Of a DNA stretch of 64,000 nucleotides, positions 22,609 through 34,530 are shown piece after piece; positions within the stretch are counted from its first letter, which is position 1, and every line of letters begins with the position of its first letter. Where the stretch lies: assembly GCA_037127255.1 (NCBI GenBank), contig JBANSL010000007.1, positions 64,713,038 through 64,777,037 of the forward strand, written 5' to 3'. Both the position numbers and the translations under genes were made by a program. Source of the DNA: Persicaria tinctoria (lineage: Eukaryota; Streptophyta; Magnoliopsida; Caryophyllales; Polygonaceae). The notes under the pieces were generated by a model that was not told the origin of the DNA, did no database searches, and saw only the letters and a list, made by a program, of their open reading frames with translations.

Positions 22609-23737
22609 GCCAATCAAGGGCCATCACGTCGAGCCAACGACTTGAAACAAAGGCGCTTCTCGGGAGGCAACCCGAGGTACATTTTTCGCTATTTTTATTT
22701 CTTTTCTTTTTCTTTTCCTTCACCCTGAGTATATGAGATTCACTTTTGTTGTCTTTAATGTTTCATTGAGGACAATGAAAACTTCAAGTGTGGGGGAGAG
22801 GAGTTTTATTCATATAGTGCATGTAGTTAGAGCATTTTTAATGGAGTTTTATTCATATAGTGCATGTAGTTAGAGCATTTTTAATTTTCTGCACCATGTT
22901 TAAGTTTATTTAAGTTGTTGATTAGTTTAATTGTTGTTTAGTCTTATTTATTTTAATTTTCGGAAAAAAAAAATAAAATTAAATTTCGAAAATATTAGAA
23001 ATAGAGCATGCATTGCATATATATGTGTTATTCAAATACCCATCTTGCTTAGTTTGTCCTCTATTTTAAATTTCAAGCATGATTCATAAAAATCCCATGG
23101 AGTTCTGGATGTTTTGATTATTATTTCTATTTGATTTTTGTGGAACATGAGCTAGCAAATATAATTGAGCATGTATGATTAAGCTAAAGTATGATTGAAG
23201 TCCTAAAAACATGACCCTGTGAGGATGTTTGGCCTTATTTGAATTCTTTTGCTCAAATTGTGTGAATTACTCGCCTAGTGTTGCTACCTCTTGGCATTGA
23301 CTGCAGTATCTATTTTTGAAGATCGATGCACATGTTTATTGCTTGCGGAGTTTATGTTTATATTTTGAGTCTTTTTATTTCAGTTTATGCATACTTAGTG
23401 AATAAGGTGGCAATGGTTGATACACTGAGTAACCGGATCTATGCATGACACCCATGGGTATGATTCGCGCAAAAAGGTGTTGAAAACTATCCATTAGGAA
23501 AGAAGCTTGATCATTGAGTAACCAGGTTCATTCATGACACCCATGTTTGCAACTTGCGTCAAAAGGTGTTCAAGTGGACTTCATGTTAGTAGGTTAAGCC
23601 GTTGAGGTGTTGATGGACCGGGGCCATTCATGACACCCATGTTTGCGTTTCGCGTAAGGAAAGCACCAAGAAAAAAAAAAAACTTAAACAACAATTAAAC
23701 TAATCAACAACTTAAATAAACTTAAACATTTTATTTA
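22609..23737 (+). other. LTR-1 3' noncoding region with tandem and inverted duplications
   Basis: It contains the CATTGAGGACAATG...AAGTGTGGGG passage typical of this retrotransposon group, then a 43-bp tandem duplication (22801-22886). Three copies of a CATGACACCCATG motif follow (about 23441, 23529, 23625). A perfect 44-bp inverted repeat pairs 22897-22940 with 23685-23728. The right arm abuts the truncated 3' LTR and follows a run of A, so the normal polypurine tract and LTR start are missing. Confidence 0.75.
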
Positions 23738-25007
23738 TTTTAGTTAGGTTGCATTTCGTGCTTGCTTTGCCGTTAAATTGCATCTTGTGTTTATTTTAGA
23801 AGAGTTCGGATTCTGCGCAATTTCGTGTTTATCTCGCAGATTGAATCGGAACACATTTGGGAGATGCAATATCTCGAAGAGGAACACAAGATACATGGGA
23901 AGGAACAAGGAAGAAGAAGCAAGACGAGAAGAGAAGCTGCAAAGAAAGCAAAGACCGAGATAAGACGCGGGCGCGCCGCGGGCGCGCCATAGGTGACGCG
24001 GGCGCGCCAGGTGGGACGCGGCCGCGCCAGAGCCCGCCGCAGCGGGAAGCAAAAGAAGCATTTGCGGCGGGCGCCGCACCACCTGCGGCGGCCGCCGCAC
24101 GTACAGCCGCGCGCCGTTTTGATGGAAAAAACCCTAGTTTCTAAATTGTTTACTTTGAGGCCGACTTGGGATGTTTATTAGGCCACTTTTATGTTATTTT
24201 TCATTACCTTTCATTCTACTCATACAACCATTAGACGCTTTAGAGATTTTGAGCTATGTCTCCCATGAGGAACTAAACTCATCGATTCTGCCTGCAATTT
24301 GAAGCTTTATTCGGATTGATTGTGAGTTTCTAATTCTCGCTCCTGGTTTCCTATTTGTGAATGCTTCAACTTCTTTTTGCTTGATTGATTATTGTTTTGT
24401 TCTATCTTGACTGATCAACTTGGTAGAATCAATTCAATCGCTAAGGTTTTGTAGATTCCTGATTGTGAACCTTAACCTAAGTGGCAAACTTGTTCCTTTA
24501 GGGATGATTGAACTAATTGAATGAGTAGGAAGTTGAATGTGTTGTTAAATCCTTCTTTAGGGACTGCAAATACCTTGGCTAATCTCTGAACTTAAAGCTA
24601 TCAATTGGGTTAAATCCTTCTTTAGGGACTGTTCGATTGATAAGGGTTTCTAGGACTGATTGGACTAGTAACTATATTAGGTCGGGACAAGGGCATTCCT
24701 AGGAAACACAATAGGACGAGAAGAAGTTACAAGGATCGCTTCAATCCAATAAAGTGGAAAATTGTAGGTGGAATTGCTTCTCCTAAATTGTCTAAAACCA
24801 ATTCCTTTACTTTGCTTTGTTTAATCCGCTTTGATAAAAGGCGGATCTTTCACACTCAAAACCCCCCTCTTTGGCTACTTTAATCGGCATTGAAATCACG
24901 CTTGAGTTTATAAATTTCCCTGTGGGATCGACCTCTTACTTATTACTATACTAGTTTTAGGTTTGAGTTTTCTTTGACGGGACCAACGACAGGTTTCCCC
25001 TCCGTCA
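23738..25007 (+). repeat. LTR-1 3' long terminal repeat, 5'-truncated
   Basis: It matches the 5' LTR from its position 42 onward to the terminal TCCGTCA. The first 41 bp, including TG, are replaced by AT-rich filler that is the reverse complement of internal sequence. It differs from the 5' LTR by a 9-bp deletion in the GGCGCGCC block and a few point changes. Confidence 0.88.
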
Positions 25008-28000
25008 AAACACTTCATTTAATTGTCTTCCAAAATATATTTGATTGAAGCAGCAAACAATATTTGAAAAGGAAAAAAAAAAAAGATTAGTCTGGTTTCT
25101 TGTTACCCGTTCGTTATTTCTTTAATAATTGATAAGTAAATTTTTTTTTCTAAAAATAATATTTATATAAAGTGTAGTACTAGTGTTTGTATATTATAAA
25201 AATTTATAAGTATGGATTGTCATGAAAAAACCGAATGGTAGAGATAGAAGATATGGTGTAGTTTCTACCCTTGTTCTTGTCTTACATTGAAAACCAGAGG
25301 AAATGGGGAAGGGTGCTAAGTCTATAAAAGGAGAAGCATGGGGGTTGATTTGTCTCACATTTCCATTGCATATTAGTTTATGTAATATTATAAATTATTC
25401 TAAGAATAATTTATATAATTTACATAATAATTATAAATTTATTTTATTAAAAATAATTTTTTTTAAAAAAGTCATTTTAAAATGGCGGGTTAACCTGTCG
25501 GGTTCACCCGCCGGGTCACGGGTCATCTTTTCCCCGACCCTAACTCTAACCCTAACCCTCAACCCGAGTCGACCCTCGGACCCGTGGACCCTGACCTGTC
25601 GAGTCACTGACCCGGCGGGTCACCGACCAAGTGGGTCAAGGCTCGACCCGCCCGACCCGTGACCCGTGGCCATGTCTAGCGGAGGGTAAGGATGGGCAAG
25701 GGTGGCGCTCAACAAGGATATTAGTTTATGTAAGTCTATAAAAGGAGAAGCATGTGGGTTCATTTGTCTCACATTGCCATTGCATATTAGTTTATGTAAT
25801 ATTATGAATTATTCTAAGATTAATTTATATAATTTACATAATAATTATTAATTTATTTTATTAAAAATAAATTTTTCAAAAAAATTATATTTTAAAATGG
25901 CGGGTTGATCCGGCGGGTCGAACCAGGTCAGACCCGTCGGGTTGACCCGCCGGGTCACGGGTTATCTTTTCCCTGACCCTAACCCTGACCCTCAACCCGA
26001 GCCGACCCTCGGACCCGTGGACCCTGACCTGACGGGTCACTGACTCGGCGGGTCTTCGACCCAGCGGTTCACGGGTTGACCTGCCCGACCCGTGACCCGT
26101 GGCCATGTCTAGCTGAGGGTAAGGAAGGGAAAGGGTGGCGCTCAACAAGGATAGACTTGGCGGTGGATTTGTGGAAGGGAGACGTGTCGAGTAGAAGATG
26201 GAATTCAGATATTAGATGGCAGCCACGAGGTGGGTTTCTGAACGGTCAAATGGGTAAACAAGGGTAATAGATAAAGTTAACGTGTTGGGAAGCCAAACAC
26301 TGCATTTAATGGTCTTCCAAAATATATTTGATTGAAGCAGCAAACAATGATTGAAGTGGACAAATAAAAAAAGAGTAGTCTGGTTTCTTGTTACCCGTTT
26401 GTTATTTCTTTAATAATTGATAGGTAATTTTTTTTTTAAAAATAATATTTATATAAAGTGTAGTACTAGTGTTTGTATATGATAAAAATTTATAAGTATG
26501 GATTGTCATGAAAAAACCGAATGGTAGAGATTGAAGATATGGTGTAGTTTCTACCCTTGTTCTTGTCTTACATTGAAAACCAGAGGAAATGGGGAAGGGT
26601 GCTAACTGCTAAGTCTATAAAAGAAGAAGCATGGGGGTTGATTTGTCTCACATTTCCATTGCATATTAGTTTATATAATATTATAAATTATTCTAAGAAT
26701 AATTTATATAATTTACATAATAATTATAAATTTATTTTATTAAAAATACTTTTTAAAAAAAAAATCATTTTAAAATGGCGGGTTAACCTAGCGGGTCGAA
26801 CCGGGTCGGACCCGTCGGGTTGACCCGCTGGGTCACGGGTCATCTTTTCCCCGACCCTAACTCTAACCCTAACCCTCAACCCGAGTCGACCCTAGGACCC
26901 GTGGACCCTGACCTGTCGAGTCACTGACCCGGCGGGTCACCGACCAAGTGGGTCAACGCTCGACCCGCCCGACCCGTGACCCGTGGCCATGTCTAGCGGA
27001 GGGTAAGGAAGGGCAAGGGTGGCACTCAACAAGGATATTAGTTTATGTAAGTCTATAAAAGGAGAAGCATGGGGGTTCATTTGTCTCACATTGCCATTGC
27101 ATATTAGTTTATGTAATATTATGAATTATTCTATGAATAATTTATATAATTTACATAATAATTATTAATTTATTTTGTTCAAATTAAATTTTTCAAAAAA
27201 ATTATATTTTAAAATGGCGGGTTGATCCGGCGGGTCGAACCAGGTCAGACCCGTCGGGTTGACCCGCCGGGTCACGGGTTATCTTTTCCCTGGCCCTAAC
27301 CCTGACCCTCAACCCGAGCCGACCCTCGGACCCGTGGACCCTGATCTGACGGGTCACTGACCCGGCGGGTCTTCGAGCCAGCGGTTCACGGGTCGACCTG
27401 CCCGACCCGTGACCCGTGGCCATGTCTAGCTGAGGGTAAGGAAGGGCAAGGGTGGCGCTTAACAAGGATGGACTTGGCGGTGGATTTGAGGAAGGGAGAC
27501 GTGTCGAGTAGAAGATGGAATTCAGATATTAGATGGCGGCCACGAGGTGGGTTTCTGAACGGTCAAATGGGTAAACAAGGGTAATAGATAAAGTTAACGT
27601 GTTGGGAAGCCAAACACTGCATTTAATGGTCTTCCAAAATATATTTGATTGAAGCAGCAAACAATATTTGAAGTCGACAAATAAAAAAAGAGTGGTTTCT
27701 TGTTACCCGTTTGTTATTTCTTTAATAATTGATAGGTAATTTTTTTTAAAAAATAATATTTATATAAAGTGTAGTACTAGTGTTTGTATATGATAAAAAT
27801 TTATAAGTATGGATTGACAAGAAAAAAAACCAATGGTAGAGATTGAAGACATGGTGTAGTTTCTACCCTTGTTCTTGTCACACATTGAAAACTAGAGGAA
27901 AGGGGGAAGGTTCTAAGTCTATAAAAGAAGAAGCATGGGGGTTCATTTGTCTCACATTGACATTGCATATTAGTTTATGTAATATTATGAATTATTCTAT

Positions 28001-28519
28001 GAATAATTTATATAATTTACATAATAATTATAAATTTATTTTATTAAAAATAATTTTTTCAAAAAAATATATTTTAAAATTGCGGGTTGACCAGGCGGGT
28101 CGGACCCGTCGGGTCACGAGTTATCTTTTACCCGACCCTAATCCTAACCCTCAACTCGAGCCGACCCTCGGACCTGTGGACCCTGACCCGTCGCGTCACC
28201 GACCTAGTGGGTCACAGGTCGACTCGCCCGACTCGTGACCCGTGACCATGTCTAGCTGAGTGTAAGGAAGGGCAAGGGTGGTGTTCAACAAGGATAGACT
28301 TGGCGGTGGATTTGTGGAAGGGAGACGTTTGGAGCAGAAGATGGAATTCATATATTAGATGGCGGCCACGAGGTGGGTTTCTGAACGGTCAAGTGGGTAA
28401 ACAAGGGTCATAGATAAAGTTAACGTGTTGGGAAGCCAAACACTGCATTTAATGGTCTTCCAAAATATATTTGATTGAAGCAGCAAACAATATTTGAAGT
28501 GAACAAAAAAAAAAGAGTA

Positions 28520-29916
<1,397 letters not shown>

Positions 29917-30213
29917 ATGTCTGAATCTTTGGATGTTAAACTGTGTTTATGGAGTGGTGGGTCTTTTAGAGACGGCATGCCAGCTTATGTTGGAGGTTCA
30001 AAAGTTTCAGCTCGTATCGATTTTGGAAAAATGACAGTTGCTTTAATTCATCGTATCTGTAAAACGTTTTCTAGGAATATTTATTTTTTTGGACCACATC
30101 GTTTCTATCCACCTCAATATATGTTGTTATCAACCAATGATGATATGGATTTACTTAAGTAGAGTATTTTGTGTAATAAACTTGAGATCTATGTTTCAGA
30201 TGAACAACTGAAC
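29917..30213 (+). pseudogene. Possible MULE-type transposase N-terminal region, interrupted
   Basis: The ATG at 29917 opens 81 codons (MSESLDVKLCLWSGGSFRDG..., AYVGGSKVSARIDFGKM..., STNDDMDLL) up to a TAG. The frame then continues SILCNKLEIYVSDEQLNPS before entering the (TA)n flank of the 30238-37398 element. The pattern resembles the small N-terminal domain preceding plant MuDR transposases: basic strands, a YVGG motif, and an acidic DxxDxxxL...EIYV end. There is no catalytic domain. Downstream text may resume beyond 37411. The family call is from motif shape only. Confidence 0.35.
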
Positions 30214-30237
30214 CCTTCATATATATATATATATATA

Positions 30238-30305
30238 TAGGGTGAGGTTAAAGTGAAAAAGGGGCTTAAGATGAAAAATTTGCTTAAAGTGAAAATGGGT
30301 CTAAA
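30238..30305 (+). repeat. Left inverted end of the capture element
   Basis: It starts ATAGGGTGAGGTTAAAGTG and continues through GGGGCTTAAGATG and TTGCTTAAAGTGAAAATGGG. It matches the inverted right end closely, with a few substitutions. Confidence 0.75.
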
Positions 30306-30339
30306 ACACGCGCGTTCCGTTTTTTTTTTTAAAAAAAAC

Positions 30340-30840
30340 AACTGAACCGGTGTGAACCGGAAAAAAGAGAAAAAAGAAAAGAAGCGGACCGGCCCCAAAA
30401 AATCCATTCTTCGATCAGTTCTTCCTCTCCCTCCTCTCGCCTGCCCTAAAACGATCTCCTGCCAGGCCGTCTCTCATCCGCGCCGGCGACCTAGACTCCG
30501 ACTTCGATCTCGTCCGACCAGGCTCTTCGACGGCCGCCGCCACCAGGCTCTCTGACCACCGCCGGACGCAGGTCTGTCTTCCTTCTCCCTTTCTCTTCCC
30601 AATCTCGTTCAATCTCCGTCCATCAGGCCCAATCTTCGTCAATCTCTCTATTCGATCTGTTCTTCGCCTTCCACCTATTTACAGACGATGAAGGAGGAGG
30701 AGATTATCGAAGGTTGAGGACGATGATGGACCAATGGAGGTTGTCCTGAACCCTAAGGATGGGTACTTCTGTAATGACGCCCATCGCAGTCCTTTTGCTT
30801 CTCAGAGACATGTCACTTCACAGGTAACTCTCTCTGTCCC
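30340..30840 (+). other. Captured 5' gene end (unidentified)
   Basis: This is a CpG-rich, pyrimidine-rich stretch with 5' UTR and first-exon composition. A short frame at about 30725-30822 (MEVVLNPKDGYFCNDAHRSP, then FASQRHVTSQ) ends at a CAG|GTAACT donor. I do not recognise the parent. It lies just inside the left end, as expected for captured promoter-proximal DNA. Confidence 0.35.
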
Positions 30841-31510
30841 CCTCCCCTATCCTATTCGATTCTTCACTTGATTCGGTCCAATTTCATCATTTAATTTGGG
30901 GATTTCGGAGCAAATTTGATCCTTTCTGTGATTAATTTCACTTATGCGATTCTGTTTTGATGCGAATTTGTGCAAACCTTAAACACCAGCAGAGATGTAA
31001 GTGCCTCATTGTGTCACATGGAATCAACTGAGTTCTTGTCAAAATACTGCCTTTCAATCAACTCTTGGAGATTACCAAAATCGGAAATAGATGGCTTATG
31101 CTGATTCCAAGCGAATGTTTCTGTTTTACAGTAGGTTTTAATCTGCAGTCATAAATTGAAGATTAAATCTAATGAAATCTGTAATAATAGACTTCTTCGA
31201 TGCTGATATAGATTTAGCATGTAACTCATGAACTTGATCAGACGGAAAATTTCTATACTTCAAGGACTTTAGAAGAGAACATGTTATCCCTTTTATACTT
31301 TGTCGCTTTCGGTTAACTAAATTTCTTGTTTTTCATGTTCTTGAGGGCAATTCAATGAGCTAATCCGAACTGAAAATTTATGTACTTCAAGGACTCTAGA
31401 AGAGAACATGTTATCCCTTTTATGCTTTGCCGCTTTCAGTTAACTAAATTTCTTGTTCTTCATGTTCTTGAGGGCAATTCAGTGAGCTAATCTGAACTGT
31501 AAATAGCTTG

Positions 31511-31806
31511 TAAACCATGTTTACTTTTCTCCCGATGGTCAGTGGATAGAAAGTGCTTCATTTGACAAGTTTGTCAAGGTGTGGAATGCCATTACAAGAA
31601 AGTTTGTTGTTGCTTTTCAAGGCCATGTTGGGCATGTATATGAGATAAGGTCCTAGTGTGCCTATAATTTTAACCTATTTCATATCTTCTGCATAATCCA
31701 AATAGACTCAACCTCCTTTTTTTAAAAAAAAATGTATTTATTTTATTGCAGTTGGTATGATACTAGTAGGGTACTCTTTAGTGGAAGTAAGGACTCAACA
31801 CTTAAG
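31511..31806 (+). pseudogene. Notchless (NLE) WD40 fragment, two exons
   Basis: The first exon piece reads NHVYFSPDGQWIESASFDKF, then VKVWNAITRKFVVAFQGHVG. After an intron ending TTGCAG, the second (about 31752-31806) reads WYDTSRVLFSGSKDSTLK and stops at a GTACAT donor. These match adjacent WD40 blades of NLE/Notchless, the ribosome-biogenesis factor that works with the Rea1/Midasin ATPase on pre-60S particles. Substitutions at conserved positions (the family has IASASFDKS) and the lack of the remaining blades show it is a relic. The intron was retained in the capture. Confidence 0.75.
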
Positions 31807-31879
31807 GTACATAATTGCTTTGTGATTTTCTATTCTTTTTCTGGGAAATGATATGGTAATTCACATCTACATGCACTGG

Positions 31880-32005
31880 AAAACATTAACCAACTATTAT
31901 AAAGTGCATAAATAATACATCTAGCACTCAATATGTAAAGTGCATTAATAAGATAATAAAGTGCATGAATAAGATACGAAAGTGCATGAATAATACATCT
32001 AACAC
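31880..32005. repeat. Short degenerate array of AAAGTGCAT units
   Basis: AAAGTGCATAAATAATACAT-type units recur at roughly 20-21 bp, the reverse orientation of the GCACTTTAT units in the T2 array. It probably belongs to the same sequence family without tRNA-like ends. Confidence 0.5.
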
Positions 32006-32743
32006 TCGTGTACACAGGAATGAACCACTGATGGTAGTTGCTTCTGGTAGAGATACAATTTCAATAGCAAGCTCGATAAGGAAGTTGGCATTTGATTTTG
32101 TGTTTGTCGTGCAGGTTTGTTGCTTGTGCTTGTGTTTTCTGTTGGTTATAATGTGAACGTCAGATAGATTATTTTATTCTATATTAATTTGTAATAAGGA
32201 AAAACTAGTTATAACTTCATTGCTTTCTTGCATGTTTCTTTCAAACCTGAGTGCAATTTACGACTAATATGTGTTCACTTTTGAACATCAATCCTCAATT
32301 CTTGACATTTATTAGGAATATCATTATTTTGCCAGGTTATCTATGCTTTGTAGCATGTTATCAAACACTTCTTACCTTAAGATTTTGTCCTTGCACTCAC
32401 ATCAAGTAAAGATACAACATCCTAGAAAACGGTTAGACAGATTTGATATCTATTGTTAAGAATTCCTAGAACCACTTTATAATTTGAAATGCTCTAGCCT
32501 TTCATGGGTAAGCAGTGTTTTATGCACTATATTATCTTAAAAATGCAATATATTATCTTATAAATGCACTTTGCAAATATTGTCTCCCTCCCTCTTAATT
32601 CCTCAATTTCTTATTAAATCATCAATAAATTCCTCAATTTCTTATTAAATCATCAATAATTTAAGGGTTTAAGGTGATTTATTCTTTGCAATTTTGCTTG
32701 CTCGTGCTAAAATTAGGCAAAAATGCCAGACAATTCCATGAAC

Positions 32744-32884
32744 TGAATCTGCACTTTGGATGATGCATCAAGCAAGGACAAGGAGGGCATCTCGCTAGAC
32801 CAACAGATGTTGATCTTTGCGAGTAAGGAGCTGGAGGATGGGCGTACCTTTGCCGAATACAACATTCAGAAGAACCAGTTTCAC
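32744..32884 (+). pseudogene. Ubiquitin fragment
   Basis: The frame reads [20 protein letters not shown] and then [15 protein letters not shown]. It aligns without gaps to the ubiquitin segment [20 protein letters not shown] onward to the end of DYNIQK. Several normally invariant positions differ (P to S/L, R to M, G to S, L to F). The N-terminal strand, the C-terminal diglycine and the flanking repeats are absent. It therefore cannot produce a conjugatable ubiquitin. It lies on plus, in the same orientation as the Notchless piece. Confidence 0.8.
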
Positions 32885-33660
32885 ATAGATGAGAGCTCAT
32901 CAATACAGTTTAACATAGATGAGAGCTCATCAATAAAGCATCAGCACTTTGGATGATGACTAGTTATGACAAAATGCTTTGAGGTTACACCTTTGTTATG
33001 ATGTTAATCTTTAAATAAAAGTTATGCTATTGATGTATTATCATTTCCCCAGTGTTTTTGGTGTCTCAGATTTCTGATTTTACATTAGCCAAAGTTGATG
33101 AAATAGCCATAGGCCTTGCATCAGCTGTTGATTTCTTTTACTCAGTAGTTGAAATATGTTGATTTGTCCCCTTCATGCCAAGTTTCAAGAATGTCTCATG
33201 TGATTTATTGTGTACCTGATGCTAAAGTTTAGAGCCTTATTGCAATTCCCGCAGTAACCCTCAGATTCTTGGTGATGCTTTTAGTGGGCTGTTAGCAGAC
33301 TCATGCTATCTGATTGTCGCTATCAGATTTTTATCCTTTCAAATTTCCCAGGAATTGAGGGAAAAAACAAATCAATAATCTTGACTTGCCCTAATTGCCT
33401 CTTTGTTTAACTTTTGGGAATTTGATTTACTTTCATTTGTAAAATTGAATTGTAGTTGCTAACAGTGTTTATACTTTCACAAGATTTAGGGGATTCTTCA
33501 AGTTCTTTGATTGTAGCTGCTAATAGGCTTTAAGATTATTGTAGTGCAGTTAGATGTTTGTAAATTGTTGGATTATTGCATTTTTAACACTTATCTTTAA
33601 AACTTTTTAACAAAATTGCAATTTAAGCTGCCTTTGTTTTCATTGTTCTTGAAACGTATA

Positions 33661-33729
33661 AGCCTTTTAGCTCAATGGTAGAGCAATGTGCTTATGCGCA
33701 AAGATGTGGGTTCGACTCCTACATAGGCT
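33661..33729 (+). tRNA. tRNA-like left end of element T2
   Basis: It has AGCCT...AGGCT ends, the D arm GCTCAATGGTAGAGC, and a perfect B box GGTTCGACTCC in an extended T stem. The anticodon stem TGTGC/GCGCA encloses only four nucleotides (TTAT), so decoding is implausible. Confidence 0.6.
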
Positions 33730-33769
33730 AAATTGCGTAATTTTAATAGTTTGTATTATTTTCTGATAA

Positions 33770-34290
33770 AAGTACAATTCATAATCTTAATTGTGCACTT
33801 CATAATCTTATTCTTGCACTTTATCATTTTATTTATGCACTTTATAATCTTAATTGTGCATTTCATAATTTTATTCACGCACTTCATCATTTTATTCTTG
33901 CACTTTATCATTTTATTTATGCACTTTATCATCTTAATTGTGCACTTCATAATCTTATTTATGCACTTCATATTATTATTCATACACTTCATTCATTTAT
34001 ATGCTTATTTATGCATTTTATCATTTTATTCACGCACTTTATCATTTTATTTATGCACTTTATAATCTTAATTGTGCACTTCATAATCTTATTTATGCAC
34101 TTCATATTATTATTCATACACTTCATTACTTTATATGCTTATTTATGCACTTTATCATTTTATTCTTGCACTTTATAATCTATATTGTGCACTCCATAAT
34201 CTTATTCGTGCACTTCATGATTTTATTTTTACACTTTATCATTTTATTTGTGCACTTTATCATCTTATTTATGCACGTTATAATCTTATT
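33770..34290. repeat. 21-bp tandem array inside T2
   Basis: Consecutive units such as TGCACTTCATAATCTTATTC and TGCACTTTATCATTTTATTT are spaced exactly 21 bp over long stretches. They produce Ile/Phe/His-rich frames with a seven-residue period on plus and Lys/Asn/Cys-rich ones on minus. The two half-types TTCATAATCTTA and TTTATCATTTTA alternate irregularly. Confidence 0.8.
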
Positions 34291-34324
34291 CATGAACGAG
34301 AACAAAAGCAAGACAATCATAAAT

Positions 34325-34395
34325 AGCCTATGCGGGATTTGAACCCGCATCTTTGTGCGTGGGCACATTGCTCTACCATTTTGAGCTAATAGGCT
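34325..34395 (-). tRNA. tRNA-like right end of element T2
   Basis: This is the best-folding copy: the 7-bp acceptor AGCCTAT/ATAGGCT and the T arm GCGGG-TTCAAAT-CCCGC are both perfect, and the D arm is GCTC...GAGC. The anticodon arm TGTGC-CCAC-GCACA is again short-looped. It faces the left copy. Confidence 0.65.
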
Positions 34396-34530
34396 TTTAA
34401 CGACACATCGTGTTATATTAATGTAATTTTAGATACCAATTGTGCAACCTGAACTCTATTAAGTGCAGAAATAAGACATATTAGTGCACTTTTAGATACC
34501 AATTGTGCAATCTAACCTCAATTATTAGAA

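Larger units (their letters stand above)
18637..25007 (+). mobile_element. LTR-1: non-autonomous Ty3 Athila-like retrotransposon
   Basis: The ends are TG...CA, flanked by a perfect 5-bp duplication AAACA (18632-18636, 25008-25012), inserted in the third unit of the tandem array. The order is 5' LTR, tRNA-Asp-type primer site, gag plus protease frame, an Athila/Tat-style 3' noncoding region, and a 3' LTR lacking its first 41 bp. There is no reverse transcriptase, RNase H or integrase, so it would need a helper. The LTRs differ by only a handful of substitutions and one 9-bp indel, which suggests a recent insertion. Confidence 0.9.
16221..28519 (+). repeat. Tandem array of six 0.8-1.3 kb units with GGGTCGACCCG-rich segment
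   Basis: The anchor CGTTATTTCTTTAATAATTG recurs at about 16221, 17079, 17900, 25112, 26399 and 27711. With LTR-1 removed, unit lengths are about 858, 821, 836, 1287, 1312 and 810 bp. Each unit has an AT-rich part, a promoter-like passage (CCCACATTG..., then TCTATAAAAGGAGAAGC), a GC-rich segment of GGGTCGACCCG-type units, and a trailer with GGTGGGTTTCTGAACGGTC. The two long units carry an extra partial copy starting again at the TATAAAAGG passage. No unit encodes a protein. Telomere-like CCCTAACCCT runs in the core are part of the same low-complexity text. Confidence 0.8.
33661..34395. mobile_element. Element T2: inverted tRNA-like ends around a 21-bp array
   Basis: This is the second copy of the T1 architecture: a plus-strand tRNA-like end (33661-33729), an array with a clear 21-bp period (about 33770-34290), and a minus-strand tRNA-like end (34325-34395). 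The array's sequence (TGCACTTTATCATTTTATTT-type) differs from T1's, yet the period and the TGCAC phase are the same. About 135 bp to the right (34396-34530) aligns with the T1 tail. It is nested inside the capture element 30238-37398. Confidence 0.7.

Noticed and set aside
25540..25565. Interstitial telomere repeat (CCCTAACCCT-like)
   Set aside because: Only two or three imperfect copies, lacking the plant CCCTAAA unit, inside the GGGTCGACCCG low-complexity segment of every unit.
33661..33729. Functional cytosolic tRNA
   Set aside because: The anticodon loop has about four nucleotides and cannot present a normal anticodon. Similar copies occur at four other places as element ends.
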